A stretch of DNA of 64,000 nt from Sphingomonas jatrophae. Lineage in GTDB: Bacteria > Pseudomonadota > Alphaproteobacteria > Sphingomonadales > Sphingomonadaceae. The stretch spans positions 992,001 through 1,056,000 of the forward strand of contig NZ_FOZG01000002.1 in assembly GCF_900113315.1 (NCBI RefSeq). Direction: 5' to 3'. The notes beneath the pieces are model-generated. The model ran no database searches. It had not been told where the DNA came from and saw only the letters and a program-made list of their open reading frames with translations. Both the position numbers and the translations under genes were made by a program. Below are positions 25,662-35,857 of the stretch, piece by piece; positions within the stretch are counted from its first letter, which is position 1; each line of letters begins with the position of its first letter.

Positions 25662-26163
25662 CGCCGTCCTTCGCCGGCGCGCGCACGCCCTTGCGGCCGC
25701 GGCGGGCCAGCTCGGCCTTGAGCGCCTTGGGCCGAGGCGCGACGAGGAAGCCGAAGCTGACCGTGCCCTCCTTCGTCTCCACCGCATGGTGCAGCCGATG
25801 CGCCTGGACGATGCGCTTCATATAGGTCGAGCGCGGCACGTAACGGTGCGGCAGCCGGCGATGCACGATCCAGTCGTGAAAGCCGAAATAGATCGCACCG
25901 TAAGCGGCGATCCCCGCGCCAATCCACGCGAAACCCGGCCACCAGCCCAGCTGCACGCCGCCCAGCAGCAGCACGAAGGACGGCACGGCGAAGATCACCG
26001 CGTAGAGATCGTTCAGCTCCCAATTGCCATTGCGCGGGCGATGGTGGCTTTCGTGGAGGAACCAGCCGGGCCCATGCATCACCCAACGATGCGCGACATA
26101 GGCCACGCCCTCCATGAAGGCGATGGTGAGCAGGAACAGGGCGATGCCGACGATGGGGGACAT
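25648..26163 (-). CDS. crtZ: Beta-carotene hydroxylase CrtZ (fatty-acid hydroxylase superfamily)
   Basis: A 171-residue membrane di-iron hydroxylase. Four His clusters coordinate iron: HRWVMH, HESHH, HDWIVHRRLPH and HRLHH. CrtZ adds 3-hydroxyl groups to beta-carotene rings to give zeaxanthin. About four hydrophobic helices are present. It is convergent with the crtY-crtI-LOG-crtB-DUF2490 operon. Start is ATG 26163, with ATG 26172 also in frame. Ketolase and CrtG-type hydroxylase genes are not in the window. Confidence 0.93.
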   Translation of the reverse strand: MSPIVGIALFLLTIAFMEGVAYVAHRWVMHGPGWFLHESHHRPRNGNWELNDLYAVIFAVPSFVLLLGGVQLGWWPGFAWIGAGIAAYGAIYFGFHDWIVHRRLPHRYVPRSTYMKRIVQAHRLHHAVETKEGTVSFGFLVAPRPKALKAELARRGRKGVRAPAKDGVRAG

Positions 26164-26280
26164 TGGGCCCATATAGCGCGATGTCGCGGCTTCGGCACCA
26201 TTCCCGCGCTGGCCGGTTCAACGCGCGTGCCCGCCGCCTTCGGGACGTGGTCACCGGTCTTTGCGCGAAGGAGAAGGCGA

Positions 26281-26616
26281 GTGCGTCGACACGTCCAGCA
26301 TGGTCGAGTGGGGCTGGCCTTCATCGGCCTCCTCGCGGTCACCGCCTGCGCGACGCCTTCCACCGAGGATCGCGTGCGCAGCGAACTGCTCCGCGCCGGC
26401 GTCCAGCCGCGCATGGCCGGCTGCATGGCGGAGCGGCTGTCCGACCGGCTGTCGATCATGCAGCTGCGCAAGCTCGGGCGTGCGGCGCAGATCACGCAGC
26501 GCCGGGTCGGCGCGATGACGGTGGACGAACTGATCGGCCGCGTGCGGGGTATCGGCGATCCCGAGATCGTCGAGGTGGTGACGCGCGCAGGTGTCGGCTG
26601 CTTCATCGCCGGCTGA
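26281..26616 (+). CDS. Small lipoprotein of unknown function
   Basis: A 111-residue protein beginning with GTG, preceded by AGGAG with good spacing. A basic then hydrophobic leader leads to a lipobox (VTAC), so it is probably lipidated and membrane-bound. The mature part has two Cys (one in AGCMAERLSDRL, one in GVGCFIAG near the end) that could pair. No known domain is recognised. Downstream is sucC in the same direction, 104 nt away. Confidence 0.65.
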   Translation: MRRHVQHGRVGLAFIGLLAVTACATPSTEDRVRSELLRAGVQPRMAGCMAERLSDRLSIMQLRKLGRAAQITQRRVGAMTVDELIGRVRGIGDPEIVEVVTRAGVGCFIAG

Positions 26617-26649
26617 CCCCGTATCATTGGCGCGCTGCACCTGCGAAGC

Positions 26650-26678
26650 TTGGAATGGCGGCGCGGCTGTGCTTTAGC
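26650..26678 (+). promoter_or_regulatory. Possible sigma-70-type promoter of sucC
   Basis: TTGGAA at 26650 and TTTAGC at 26673 are separated by 17 nt, about 40 bp before the sucC ATG. The match to consensus is partial. Confidence 0.3.
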
Positions 26679-26720
26679 GGCCGGGACTCTTTTTGAACCT
26701 TCAAGGGGCTCGTCCGCGCG

Positions 26721-27920
<1,200 letters not shown>

Positions 27921-27933
27921 CGAAAGAGCCATC

Positions 27934-28006
27934 ATGCCGGTCGGGTGGCCGGCATCTCCTGCGAGGGCGCGGCACGCCCGCACGAGATCCCGGCCATCGC
28001 CGGGAT
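27934..28006. repeat. Two hairpins in the sucC-etfB spacer
   Basis: Hairpin A: ATGCCGG (27934-27940) pairs with CCGGCAT (27949-27955). Hairpin B: ATCCCGGC (27987-27994) pairs with GCCGGGAT (27999-28006) around a CATC loop. No T-run follows either. They look like a short REP-type element and may set relative levels of sucC and etfBA. Confidence 0.5.
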
Positions 28007-28032
28007 GACGGCGCGAGAGGAAGGAAGAGACG

Positions 28033-28782
28033 ATGAAGGTAATCGTGCCCGTGAAGCGGGTGATCGACTATAACGTGAAGCCGCGGGTGAAGCCCGACGG
28101 CTCGGGCGTCGATCTCGCCAACGTCAAGATGAGCATGAATCCGTTCGACGAGATCGCCGTCGAAGAGGCGATCCGCCTGCGCGAGAAGGGCGCCGCGACG
28201 GAGATCGTCGCCGTCTCGATCGGTGAGCCGAAGGCGCAGGAAACGCTGCGCACCGCGCTCGCCATGGGTGCGGACCGCGCGATCCTCGTCACCGTCGAGG
28301 GCGTGGTCGAGCCGCTCGCCGTCGCCAAGATCCTGAAGGCGATCGTGGACGAGGAACAGCCGGGCCTCGTCATCCTCGGCAAGCAGGCGATCGACGACGA
28401 CGCCAACCAGACGGGCCAGATGCTCGCCGCGCTGACCGGCCGGCCGCAGGGCACGTTCGCCAGCAAGGTCGAGGTTTCGGGTGAGACGGTGTCCGTCACG
28501 CGCGAAATCGACGGCGGTCTCGAGACGGTCAGCCTCAAGCTGCCCGCCATCGTCACGACCGACCTCCGCCTGAACGAGCCGCGCTATGCCTCGCTGCCGA
28601 ACATCATGAAGGCGAAGTCCAAGCCGCTCGCGCAGAAGACCGCCGCCGATTACGGCGTCGACACCGCGCCGCGGCTGAAGACGCTGACGGTGTCCGAGCC
28701 GGCCAAGCGCCAGGCGGGCGTCAAGGTCGCCGACGTCGACGCGCTGGTCGACAAGCTCAAGGACATGGGAGTGGTGGCATGA
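28033..28782 (+). CDS. etfB: Electron transfer flavoprotein beta subunit
   Basis: A 249-residue EtfB. It has [19 protein letters not shown] at the N-terminus, the AMP-site region ([19 protein letters not shown]) and [25 protein letters not shown] near the end. EtfAB carries electrons from acyl-CoA and other dehydrogenases to ETF-ubiquinone oxidoreductase. A GGAAGAGACG precedes the ATG. The stop overlaps the etfA ATG (ATGA). Confidence 0.96.
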   Translation: MKVIVPVKRVIDYNVKPRVKPDGSGVDLANVKMSMNPFDEIAVEEAIRLREKGAATEIVAVSIGEPKAQETLRTALAMGADRAILVTVEGVVEPLAVAKILKAIVDEEQPGLVILGKQAIDDDANQTGQMLAALTGRPQGTFASKVEVSGETVSVTREIDGGLETVSLKLPAIVTTDLRLNEPRYASLPNIMKAKSKPLAQKTAADYGVDTAPRLKTLTVSEPAKRQAGVKVADVDALVDKLKDMGVVA

Positions 28783-29720
28783 GCGTCCTGGTTCTGATCG
28801 AGCATGAGGGCGCCCGCATCAAGGACGCCTCGCTCTCCACCATCACCGCCGCGCAGAAGCTGGGCGACGTGGTCGGCCTCGTCGTCGGCGGTGGCGATGC
28901 GCAGGAGGCCGCCCAGGCCGCTGCCAAGATCGCCGGCGTGACCAAGGTGCTGGTGGCGAGCGATGCCGCCTATGAGCATCAGCTGGCGGAGAATGTCGCG
29001 GCGCTGGTCGTCGGCATCGCTGCCGATCATGACGCTATCCTGTTCAACGCCACCTCCACCGGCAAGAACGTCGCCCCGCGCGTTGCCGCTCTGCTCGACG
29101 TCATGCAGATCTCCGACATCCTGTCGGTCGAGAGCGCGGATACGTTCACCCGGCCCATCTATGCCGGCAACGCGATCGCGACCGTCCAGTCGTCGGACGC
29201 CAAGAAGGTGATCACCGTGCGCGGCACCGCCTTTGCGAAGGCGGCGGCGGAAGGCGGGTCGGCCTCGGTCGAGCCGGTTTCGGGCGGCGGCGATCAGGGC
29301 CTGTCCAGCTTCATTGGCGCGGAAATCGCCAAGTCGGAGCGGCCGGAGCTGACCTCGGCCAAGATCATCGTCTCGGGCGGTCGTGCGCTTGGCTCGTCGG
29401 AGAAGTTCCACGAGCTGATCGATCCGCTGGCGGACACGCTGAAGGCGGGCGTCGGCGCCAGCCGTGCGGCGGTCGACGCGGGCTACGCCCCGAACGACTA
29501 TCAGGTCGGCCAGACCGGCAAGATCGTCGCTCCGGAAATCTATGTCGCGGTCGGCATCTCCGGCGCGATCCAGCATCTCGCGGGCATGAAGGACTCCAAG
29601 GTCATCATCGCGATCAACAAGGACGAGGACGCGCCCATCTTCCAGGTGGCGGATCTCGGCCTCGTCGGCGACCTGTTCAAGCTCGTGCCCGAGCTCACCG
29701 AGAAGCTGGCCAACAAGTAA
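28779..29720 (+). CDS. etfA: Electron transfer flavoprotein alpha subunit
   Basis: A 313-residue EtfA, coupled to etfB. The C-terminal FAD-binding signature is present: [34 protein letters not shown], and [34 protein letters not shown]. It binds FAD and forms the heterodimer with EtfB. Length is normal. Confidence 0.96.
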   Translation: MSVLVLIEHEGARIKDASLSTITAAQKLGDVVGLVVGGGDAQEAAQAAAKIAGVTKVLVASDAAYEHQLAENVAALVVGIAADHDAILFNATSTGKNVAPRVAALLDVMQISDILSVESADTFTRPIYAGNAIATVQSSDAKKVITVRGTAFAKAAAEGGSASVEPVSGGGDQGLSSFIGAEIAKSERPELTSAKIIVSGGRALGSSEKFHELIDPLADTLKAGVGASRAAVDAGYAPNDYQVGQTGKIVAPEIYVAVGISGAIQHLAGMKDSKVIIAINKDEDAPIFQVADLGLVGDLFKLVPELTEKLANK

Positions 29721-29835
29721 GTCATGCAGGCGGGTTGCCTCCGGGCGGCCCGCCTTGCACGCGGCAATCGGGCCCGCTACGCTCCTTTCACGACCGCCCT
29801 TCCGCTTCCGGATCGTCGATCGTGGAGGCATGGCG

Positions 29836-29919
29836 ATGAACCTGCGCCGGTTAATCTCCGACATCATGACGCTCTTCCGCCAGATCCGCTATCAGGTCGG
29901 GCGCTTTCGAAAGCACTGA
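29836..29919 (+). CDS. Putative 27-residue basic micro-protein
   Basis: Short [23 protein letters not shown] followed by VGRFRKH. GGAGG lies 7 nt before the ATG, an ideal spacing; an ATG at 29830 is too close. The peptide is strongly basic and could form an amphipathic helix, as in small membrane-associated peptides. It ends 8 nt before the acylphosphatase ATG. Real coding status is unproven. Confidence 0.4.
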   Translation: MNLRRLISDIMTLFRQIRYQVGRFRKH

Positions 29920-29927
29920 CCGACGCG

Positions 29928-30203
29928 ATGATCCACGTCCGACTGCGGGTGACCGGCCGGGTGCAGGGCGTCTTCTTCCGCGACTGGACAGTCTCGACGG
30001 CACAGGCGCTCGGCCTGTCGGGCTGGGTGCGCAACCGTCATGATGGCAGCGTCGAGGCGCACGCCGCCGGGACGCAGACAGCCATCGATGCCTTCGTCAG
30101 CGCCTGCCGTACCGGGCCGTCCGCCGCACGCGTGGACGACGTGATCGTCACCCCTGCCGAGCCCATGCCGCTGGACGGCTTTCGCCGCTCACCGGCCAAC
30201 TGA
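29928..30203 (+). CDS. Acylphosphatase
   Basis: A 91-residue acylphosphatase. The phosphate-binding loop [13 protein letters not shown] with its catalytic Arg, and the GWVRN motif with the catalytic Asn, are both intact. It hydrolyses carboxyl-phosphate bonds such as acetyl phosphate. The ATG at 29928 gives the usual length. It follows the micro-ORF closely and may share its transcript. Confidence 0.92.
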   Translation: MIHVRLRVTGRVQGVFFRDWTVSTAQALGLSGWVRNRHDGSVEAHAAGTQTAIDAFVSACRTGPSAARVDDVIVTPAEPMPLDGFRRSPAN

Positions 30204-30273
30204 TCGGCCAGACCAGCGCTTGAACCCTTGGCGCGTTCGGCTGTTGCTTCCCCCGCAAGTCAGGCGGAACGTC

Positions 30274-30723
30274 ATGCGTTATTTTCTGGATACCGAGTTC
30301 AATGGCTTCGGCGGGGCACTGATCAGCGTCGGACTCGCGGCCGAGCATGGCGAGGATTATTACGTCGCGCTGCCACTCCCCGACCGGATCGAGCCGTGGG
30401 TCGAGCGGAACGTCATCCCCTACCTCTTCCACGTGCCGCCGGAGCAGGACAACCGGCTCGACCGCGTCGCCGCCGCGCACGATATCGCCCGCTATCTGGG
30501 GGCCGATCCCGACCCGCTGATCGTGGCGGACTGGCCGGAGGATATCGCCTTGTTTTGCCGGCTGATGATGCCGGGGGCGACCGACGTGGTCGATCTGCCG
30601 CGGCTCGCCTTCGATTATGTCCGCACGCCCGGCTTTGCCACCGCGCGCGCCAGCAAGGTGCCGCACAACGCGCTGCACGATGCGCGCGCGCTCCGCGACC
30701 ATCTGCTCGCGCTGGAGCGCTGA
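30274..30723 (+). CDS. 3'-5' exoribonuclease, Rv2179c-like DEDDh type
   Basis: A 149-residue DEDD-fold nuclease. The first acidic motif is YFLDTEFNG, the second is in VADWPEDI, and the last HNALHDARALRDHLL supplies His and Asp. This matches the small Rv2179c-like exoribonuclease family. No other domain is present. Substrate RNA in the cell is not known. Confidence 0.72.
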   Translation: MRYFLDTEFNGFGGALISVGLAAEHGEDYYVALPLPDRIEPWVERNVIPYLFHVPPEQDNRLDRVAAAHDIARYLGADPDPLIVADWPEDIALFCRLMMPGATDVVDLPRLAFDYVRTPGFATARASKVPHNALHDARALRDHLLALER

Positions 30724-30746
30724 CGCACCCGCGCGAGCCGATCGGC

Positions 30747-31010
30747 TCAGCGGTGGAAATCGACCAGCGTCAGCTTGTCGAGGCGCTTGGCCGCGGCGCG
30801 CTCCTGCGCGTCGCCGACAATGCCGGAGACGAGCAGATCCAGCTGGCGCTGGCCCATCCGCTCCTCGATTGCGGCGCGCTGGAGCATGGCGCGGCTCTGC
30901 CCGGCGGGACGCTCGGCGGTGAGTATCACAGGCTCGGGGATGGAGCCGGCATGTGCGGCGGTGGCGCTCGCCCCCATGAGGAGGGCGGCGAACAGGGTCT
31001 GGATCTTCAT
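30747..31010 (-). CDS. Small secreted protein of unknown function
   Basis: An 87-residue protein with a signal peptide (MKIQTLFAALLMGASATAAHA). The mature part of about 66 residues is charged and probably helical (RAMLQRAAIEERMGQRQLDLLVSG). No Cys and no recognised domain. It is alone on this strand, convergent with the exoribonuclease gene. Confidence 0.6.
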   Translation of the reverse strand: MKIQTLFAALLMGASATAAHAGSIPEPVILTAERPAGQSRAMLQRAAIEERMGQRQLDLLVSGIVGDAQERAAAKRLDKLTLVDFHR

Positions 31011-31165
31011 GGCAGCGATGCTTTCGGCCGCGGTCCGGCGACTTCGGGCGGCTTCACATCGCTTCCCCCCGGAAGCACCGCGAGGGGGCTATGCGCGCAA
31101 TCTAGTTACGACGACGTTTACGATGCCGGAACGATCTCGCCCTCTGTAATCGTCGCGAGCGATCA

Positions 31166-31194
31166 GCGGCGGCGCGGGGATACCACGCCGCCGC
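31166..31194 (-). terminator. Stem-loop after pal
   Basis: A 9-bp GCGGCGGCG/CGCCGCCGC stem with an 11-nt loop, 8 nt beyond the pal stop. No T-run follows on the minus strand, so intrinsic termination is not certain. Confidence 0.35.
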
Positions 31195-31201
31195 CTGGGC
31201 C

Positions 31202-31741
31202 TTAGAAGCCCGTGCCGCCCACCGGCACGACGGTGACGGCACGCCGATTCTGCGCCCACGCGCTCTCGTCCGATCCGGTCGCCGCAGGCCGTTCCTTGCC
31301 ATAGCTGATGACCGAGATGCGCCCGGCATCCACGCCGTTCGCAGCGAGGAAGTTCTTGGCCGAGTTGGCGCGGCGATCCCCCAGCGCGAGGTTATATTCG
31401 CGCGTGCCCCGCTCGTCGGCATGGCCTTCGACGGTGACACGCACGCGCGGATTGCGCGCCAGCCACTGTGCCTGGCGCAGCAGGATGGCCTGCGCCTCGC
31501 TGTCGATGTCGTGGCTGTCGGTCACGAAATAGACCGTGTCGGTGCCCGCCTGGCGCAGGAAGTCGGCCCGGCTGCCCGGCACGTCGCCGGTCTGGGTGGA
31601 GGTGCCAGATGTGTCGGCACCCGTGTCAGCGGGGCCGCTCGCCGGGGGGGGCGGCAGCTCGGCCGGCTTCTTCTTGGCGCAGCCCGCGACGGCCAGCGCC
31701 AGCGCGCTCGCCATCACGATCCGGAAGGGGAGGTTCGCCAT
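31202..31741 (-). CDS. pal: Peptidoglycan-associated lipoprotein Pal
   Basis: A 179-residue outer-membrane lipoprotein. The leader ends in a lipobox (AVAGC, Cys21), then a Pro/Thr linker and an OmpA-like C-terminal domain. The diaminopimelate-binding motif is clear: VTVEGHADERGTREYNLALGDRRANSAK. Pal anchors the outer membrane to peptidoglycan and interacts with TolB. It follows tolB at 36 nt and ends the tol operon. Confidence 0.96.
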   Translation of the reverse strand: MANLPFRIVMASALALAVAGCAKKKPAELPPPPASGPADTGADTSGTSTQTGDVPGSRADFLRQAGTDTVYFVTDSHDIDSEAQAILLRQAQWLARNPRVRVTVEGHADERGTREYNLALGDRRANSAKNFLAANGVDAGRISVISYGKERPAATGSDESAWAQNRRAVTVVPVGGTGF

Positions 31742-31777
31742 CGTCCTGTCTCCTTGGCAGTAATCTTAGGGGGTCGT

Positions 31778-33175
31778 TCAGGGAAGCAGCGGGCCCCAGG
31801 CGGGGTCCGATCCGTCGAGCGGGGTGGGGATGCGGCGCTCGTTTACGCCGGTCAGATCGACGGACCACAGGTCCGCCTTGCCGCTGCCCTGCCCGGTGCG
31901 GAAGAACATGATGACGCGCCCATTGGGCGAGAAGGTGGGCCCCTCATCCTGCCAGCCGTGCGTCAGGATGCGTTCGCCCCCGCCCGTCGGCGACATGATG
32001 CCGACGGAGAAGCCGCCGCCGATCTTGGTGAAGGCGATCAGATCGCCGCGCGGGCTCCACACCGGCGTCGCATAGCGGCCGCCGCCGAAGCTGATGCGCT
32101 GCTGGCCCGATCCGTCCGCATTCATCACGTAAAGCTGCTGCCCGCCGCCGCGATCGCTCTCGAACACGATCTTGCTGCCGTCGGGCGAATAGCTGGCCGA
32201 CGTATCGATGCCGGGCGAGGTGGTCAGGCGGACCGGCTGGCCGCCGCTCGCGGGCACGCGGTAGATGTCGGTGTTGCCGTTCACCGCCATCGAGAAGACG
32301 ATGGAGCGCCCATCCGGCGAGAAGCGCGGGGCGAACGTCATGTTCGGCTGATCCACGACAAGCCGCTGCGTGCCGGAGCCGATCTGATAGACGTAGACGC
32401 GCGGCCGATCATTCTCGAAAGACATGTACGCGATCGTCTGCTGGTTGGGCGCGAAGCGCGGCGTCAGCACGATGGCGCGGCCGTTGGTCAGGAAGCGGTG
32501 GTTGGCGCCGTCCTGGTCCATGATCGCCAGGCGCTTGATGCGCTTCTTCTTGGGGCCCGTTTCCGACACGTAGACGACGCGGCTGTCGAAATAGGGGCCT
32601 TCGCCGGTCAGCCGGGTGTAGACCGTGTCGGCGCACTTGTGCGCACCACGCCGCCAGGCGGCCGGCTGCACGACGAAGCCCTGCCGCGCGATCTCCGCGC
32701 CCGAGACGACATCGTAGAGGTAGCAGCCGACCGTCAGCGAGCCGTCACCATTGGCCTGGACGAAGCCCTGCACCAGCGCCTGCGCGCCCGTCTGCGTCCA
32801 GAAGGGGAAATCGGGTGCGGTGACCTGCGCAAAGGCGACGGGGGCGAGCTGCCCCTGCGGCAGCGGCGAGAACAGGCCCGAGCCCTTCAGGTCGTTGGTC
32901 ACGATCTCGGCGACGCGCTGGCCGAGGCTCGCTGTGTCGCCCGCGGGCGTGCCCGTGGCGGCGGGCGTCGGCATCACCGGGATGGCGATCGGCATGGGCT
33001 GCGCGATGCCGCCCGACACGTCGACGCGCAGCTGCGCCGCGGCGGGGGTGGCGAAGAGAGCGGCCGCCGCCAGCAAAGCCGTTCGGGCTGAGCCTGTCGA
33101 AGCCCTGCCCTTGGCGCGGCGGAGAAAAGAACGGCCCTTCGACAAGCTCAGGGCGAACGGGGTCATCAGGGTCAT
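31778..33175 (-). CDS. tolB: Tol-Pal system protein TolB, with repeat-derived signal peptide N-region
   Basis: A 465-residue periplasmic TolB with beta-propeller repeats (RFSPDGRSIVFS, ASYSPDGSKIVFESD, ATPVWSPRGDLIAFTK). TolB couples TolA and Pal. ATG 33175 has a GGAAGAGG site. The first 30 or so codons lie within an inverted repeat (33079-33160): they encode TPFALSLSKG and ASTGSAR, then the hydrophobic core TALLAAAALFATPAAAQ. The N-region is therefore far longer than normal, and whether export uses the full leader or an internal start is open. Confidence 0.92.
   Translation of the reverse strand: MTLMTPFALSLSKGRSFLRRAKGRASTGSARTALLAAAALFATPAAAQLRVDVSGGIAQPMPIAIPVMPTPAATGTPAGDTASLGQRVAEIVTNDLKGSGLFSPLPQGQLAPVAFAQVTAPDFPFWTQTGAQALVQGFVQANGDGSLTVGCYLYDVVSGAEIARQGFVVQPAAWRRGAHKCADTVYTRLTGEGPYFDSRVVYVSETGPKKKRIKRLAIMDQDGANHRFLTNGRAIVLTPRFAPNQQTIAYMSFENDRPRVYVYQIGSGTQRLVVDQPNMTFAPRFSPDGRSIVFSMAVNGNTDIYRVPASGGQPVRLTTSPGIDTSASYSPDGSKIVFESDRGGGQQLYVMNADGSGQQRISFGGGRYATPVWSPRGDLIAFTKIGGGFSVGIMSPTGGGERILTHGWQDEGPTFSPNGRVIMFFRTGQGSGKADLWSVDLTGVNERRIPTPLDGSDPAWGPLLP
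33079..33160. repeat. REP-like inverted repeat inside the tolB signal-peptide coding region
   Basis: Arms 33079-33102 and 33137-33160 (24 nt each) are near-perfect inverted repeats with about three mismatches, separated by 34 nt. Core arms are GTTCGGGCTGAGCCTGTCGA and its counterpart TCGACAAGCTCAGGGCGAAC. This is a known type of dispersed repeat; here it is translated in frame. Confidence 0.8.
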
Positions 33176-33189
33176 ACCTCTTCCACTCC

Positions 33190-34194
33190 TCAACCGCTCA
33201 GGCGGTTGTCGAAATTCGTGTCGAGCTCTTTCCAGTCCTCGTAGAACTCGGCGGGCAGGCGTTTCAGCGGCGCCGCGCGCAGCACCGCACGGCGCGCCGC
33301 ATCCTGGTGCTGGCGGACATAGCCGCGGTTCGACGCATTGGTGCCCGTCGTGCCGAGCACCTCCGGCGCGCCAGCAAGGCTGCCATCCTTGTTCAGCCGC
33401 ACCCGCAGCGTGGTGACGAGCTGATCGACGTCGGTGCCGGCAGGCGGCGACCAGTAGGGCTTGAGCTGCTCGCGGATCAGCCCGGCCAGCGCATTGGCCT
33501 GCGCCCCCGTCATCGCCGCGCGCGGCGTCTGCGCCTTGCCGGCGGATTTCTCGGGCGTGATGCCTTTCAGGAAATCGTCGCTGAGCAGGCCGCCGCTCGT
33601 CTTCTTGCCCGTGCCCGCGCCGGGCTTCGCCGCGGGCTTGGCGGGTGCCGCCTTGGCCGGCGCGGCCTTGGCGGGCGCGGGCTTGGCCGATGACGCCGCC
33701 GCGGGCTTCGCCGGAGTCGGCTTGGCCGGCGCAGGCTTGGCGGGCGCTGGCTTTGCCGGCGTCGGCTTCGCTGGTGCGGGCTTCGGCGGTACGGGCTTGG
33801 GCGTCGGCTTGGTCGGCTCCGGCTTCGGCTTGGGCGTGGGCTTCGGCTTCACCGGCTCCGGCGGCGCGGGCTTCGGCGTCGGCTTGGGCGCCGGCGGCGG
33901 GGGTGCTGGCGTCGGCTTGGGCGGCGGCGGCGTGGGTTCGGGCTCCGGCTCCGGCTCGGGTGCCGCTTCTTCCGGCGGGCCGGCCTCGGGCGCAGCGGCA
34001 GGGGCCGGCGCCTCCTGGCTGATCTCGGGCGCGGCGGAGCGCGGCGCCACCACGTCGACCAGCTGCACGTCGATCGGATCGTTCATCGGCGGCAGCGGCT
34101 TGGACTTGGTCAAAAGCCCGAGGGACAGCACGCCGAACAGCAGGACGTGCCCGACCAGCGCGATCGCGAAACCGGTGCGCTCGGCGCGCTCCAT
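33190..34194 (-). CDS. tolA: TolA-like protein (TM anchor, Pro/Ala/Lys linker, TonB/TolA C-terminal domain)
   Basis: A 334-residue protein with one N-terminal membrane helix (FAIALVGHVLLFGVLSLGLL). A long Pro/Ala/Lys/Glu linker spans about residues 60-192, dominated by PAKPTPAKPAP-type repeats. The C-terminal domain (ANALAGLIREQLKPYW; VTTLRVRLNKDGSLAG) is the TonB/TolA fold. It spans the periplasm and transmits energy from TolQR. The linker is Pro-rich where E. coli TolA is helical, as is common in alphaproteobacteria. It ends 14 nt before tolB. Confidence 0.88.
   Translation of the reverse strand: MERAERTGFAIALVGHVLLFGVLSLGLLTKSKPLPPMNDPIDVQLVDVVAPRSAAPEISQEAPAPAAAPEAGPPEEAAPEPEPEPEPTPPPPKPTPAPPPPAPKPTPKPAPPEPVKPKPTPKPKPEPTKPTPKPVPPKPAPAKPTPAKPAPAKPAPAKPTPAKPAAASSAKPAPAKAAPAKAAPAKPAAKPGAGTGKKTSGGLLSDDFLKGITPEKSAGKAQTPRAAMTGAQANALAGLIREQLKPYWSPPAGTDVDQLVTTLRVRLNKDGSLAGAPEVLGTTGTNASNRGYVRQHQDAARRAVLRAAPLKRLPAEFYEDWKELDTNFDNRLSG
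33619..34017 (-). repeat. Low-complexity Pro-Ala-Lys coding repeat in tolA
   Basis: DNA encoding tandem variants of PAKPTPAKP and EPEPEP, residues about 60-192 of the TolA-like protein. Such GC-rich short repeats can vary in length between strains. Confidence 0.75.
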
Positions 34195-34197
34195 CGC

Positions 34198-34640
<443 letters not shown>

Positions 34641-34641
<1 letters not shown>

Positions 34642-35342
34642 CAGCGTTCCAGTTCGCGGCTGAGCGTGGCGTGGAAGCCGTCGGCAAAGCGATTGAGCTT
34701 CGCCTCGAACCGGCCGACGCGGTGGCTCAGCCGGTTATAGGCGATCACCGCGGGGATGGCGGCGAACAGGCCGAGCGCGGTGGCGAACAGCGCCTCGGCG
34801 ATGCCGGGTGCCACGACGCCGAGCGACGTATTCTGCGAGGCGGCGATGTCAGTGAAGCTGCGCATGATGCCCCACACGGTGCCGAACAGGCCGACGAAGG
34901 GCGCGACCGAGCCGATCGTGGCGAGGATGTTCAACCGGTCGGACAGGCGATCCGCCTCCGCCGCGACAGCCGCGCCCATCGCCGTCGCCAGCCGGGCGCG
35001 CGTGCCCTCGCGGTCCACCGCCTTGCCTTGCGTCGAGCGGCGCCATTCGGAGACGCCTGCGGAGAAGACCTTGGCCGATGGCAGATCCTCGCGACCGGCG
35101 CCGTCATAGAGCCGGTCGATGTCCTCCGCCTTCCAGAATTCGCGCTCGAACGCGTCGCTCTTCTTGGCCAGGCGGGTCAGGCGGAAGCTGTGGCCGATGA
35201 TGATCGCCCACGTCCAGATGCTGGCGAACAGCAGCCCCAGCATCACCCCCTTCACGACGATATCCGCCTGCATGAACAGCGCGATGGGCGACATCGTGGC
35301 GCCGCTGGCCGTTACCGTGAAGCCTTCCATGAACTCACTCAT
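34641..35342 (-). CDS. tolQ: Tol-Pal system protein TolQ (MotA/ExbB family)
   Basis: A 233-residue inner-membrane protein with three helices. Conserved segments are LNILATIGSVAPFVGLFGTVWGIMRSF and IAEALFATALGLFAAIPAVIAYN. It is the proton channel partner of TolR. The start overlaps the ybgC end by 8 nt. Confidence 0.95.
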
Positions 35343-35802
35343 CCCCTGTCTTCAGCAGCGGCCGGAACCGCTCCATCCATGATGCCGGCTGCCGCCGCGG
35401 CCGGCCGGACGCGTCGAGAAAGGCGGCGGTCACCTCCGCCTCCACCAGCACCTCCACGTCGCGCATGACCCTTTGCTGAATGACGCACGACACGGGCCGA
35501 AGTGCCGTCAGCCGGCTTTCCACCACCAGCACGTCTTCCAGCCGCGCCGGGCGGCGATAGCGCAGCGTCAGTTCGGTGATGGCATAGGCGCCCTCGCCCG
35601 CATCCCACACCGCGCGCTGCCCGGCCCCGGCCAGCGCCAGCATGGCACTGCGGCCGCGCTCCAGATAGCGGACGTAATTGGCGTGGTAGACGATGCCGGT
35701 TATGTCCGTGTCCTCGAACCATACGCGCAAGGGCAGGCGGTGCACCTTGCCGGAAAAGGCGCCGAGGCTCGGCGGCTCGATGGTCGGGTCGCTGCCGGTC
35801 AT
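35335..35802 (-). CDS. ybgC: Tol-Pal-associated acyl-CoA thioesterase YbgC
   Basis: A 155-residue hotdog-fold thioesterase. The active-site region WFEDTDITGIVYHANYVRYLERGRS is canonical (Asp in VYHANY-adjacent DTD). YbgC hydrolyses acyl-CoA or acyl-ACP and is typically the first gene of the tol operon. It is 55 nt downstream of ruvB. Confidence 0.93.
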   Translation of the reverse strand: MTGSDPTIEPPSLGAFSGKVHRLPLRVWFEDTDITGIVYHANYVRYLERGRSAMLALAGAGQRAVWDAGEGAYAITELTLRYRRPARLEDVLVVESRLTALRPVSCVIQQRVMRDVEVLVEAEVTAAFLDASGRPRRQPASWMERFRPLLKTGDE

Positions 35803-35857
35803 GTCAGCGGGGTCTAGTCACTGCGGACCGTGAGGCCAAGCACAGTGATTAACCACG

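Noticed and set aside
33619-34017. CRISPR-like repeat array
   Set aside because: The periodicity is short Pro-Ala-Lys codon repetition inside tolA, with no uniform repeats and spacers. No CRISPR array is seen anywhere.
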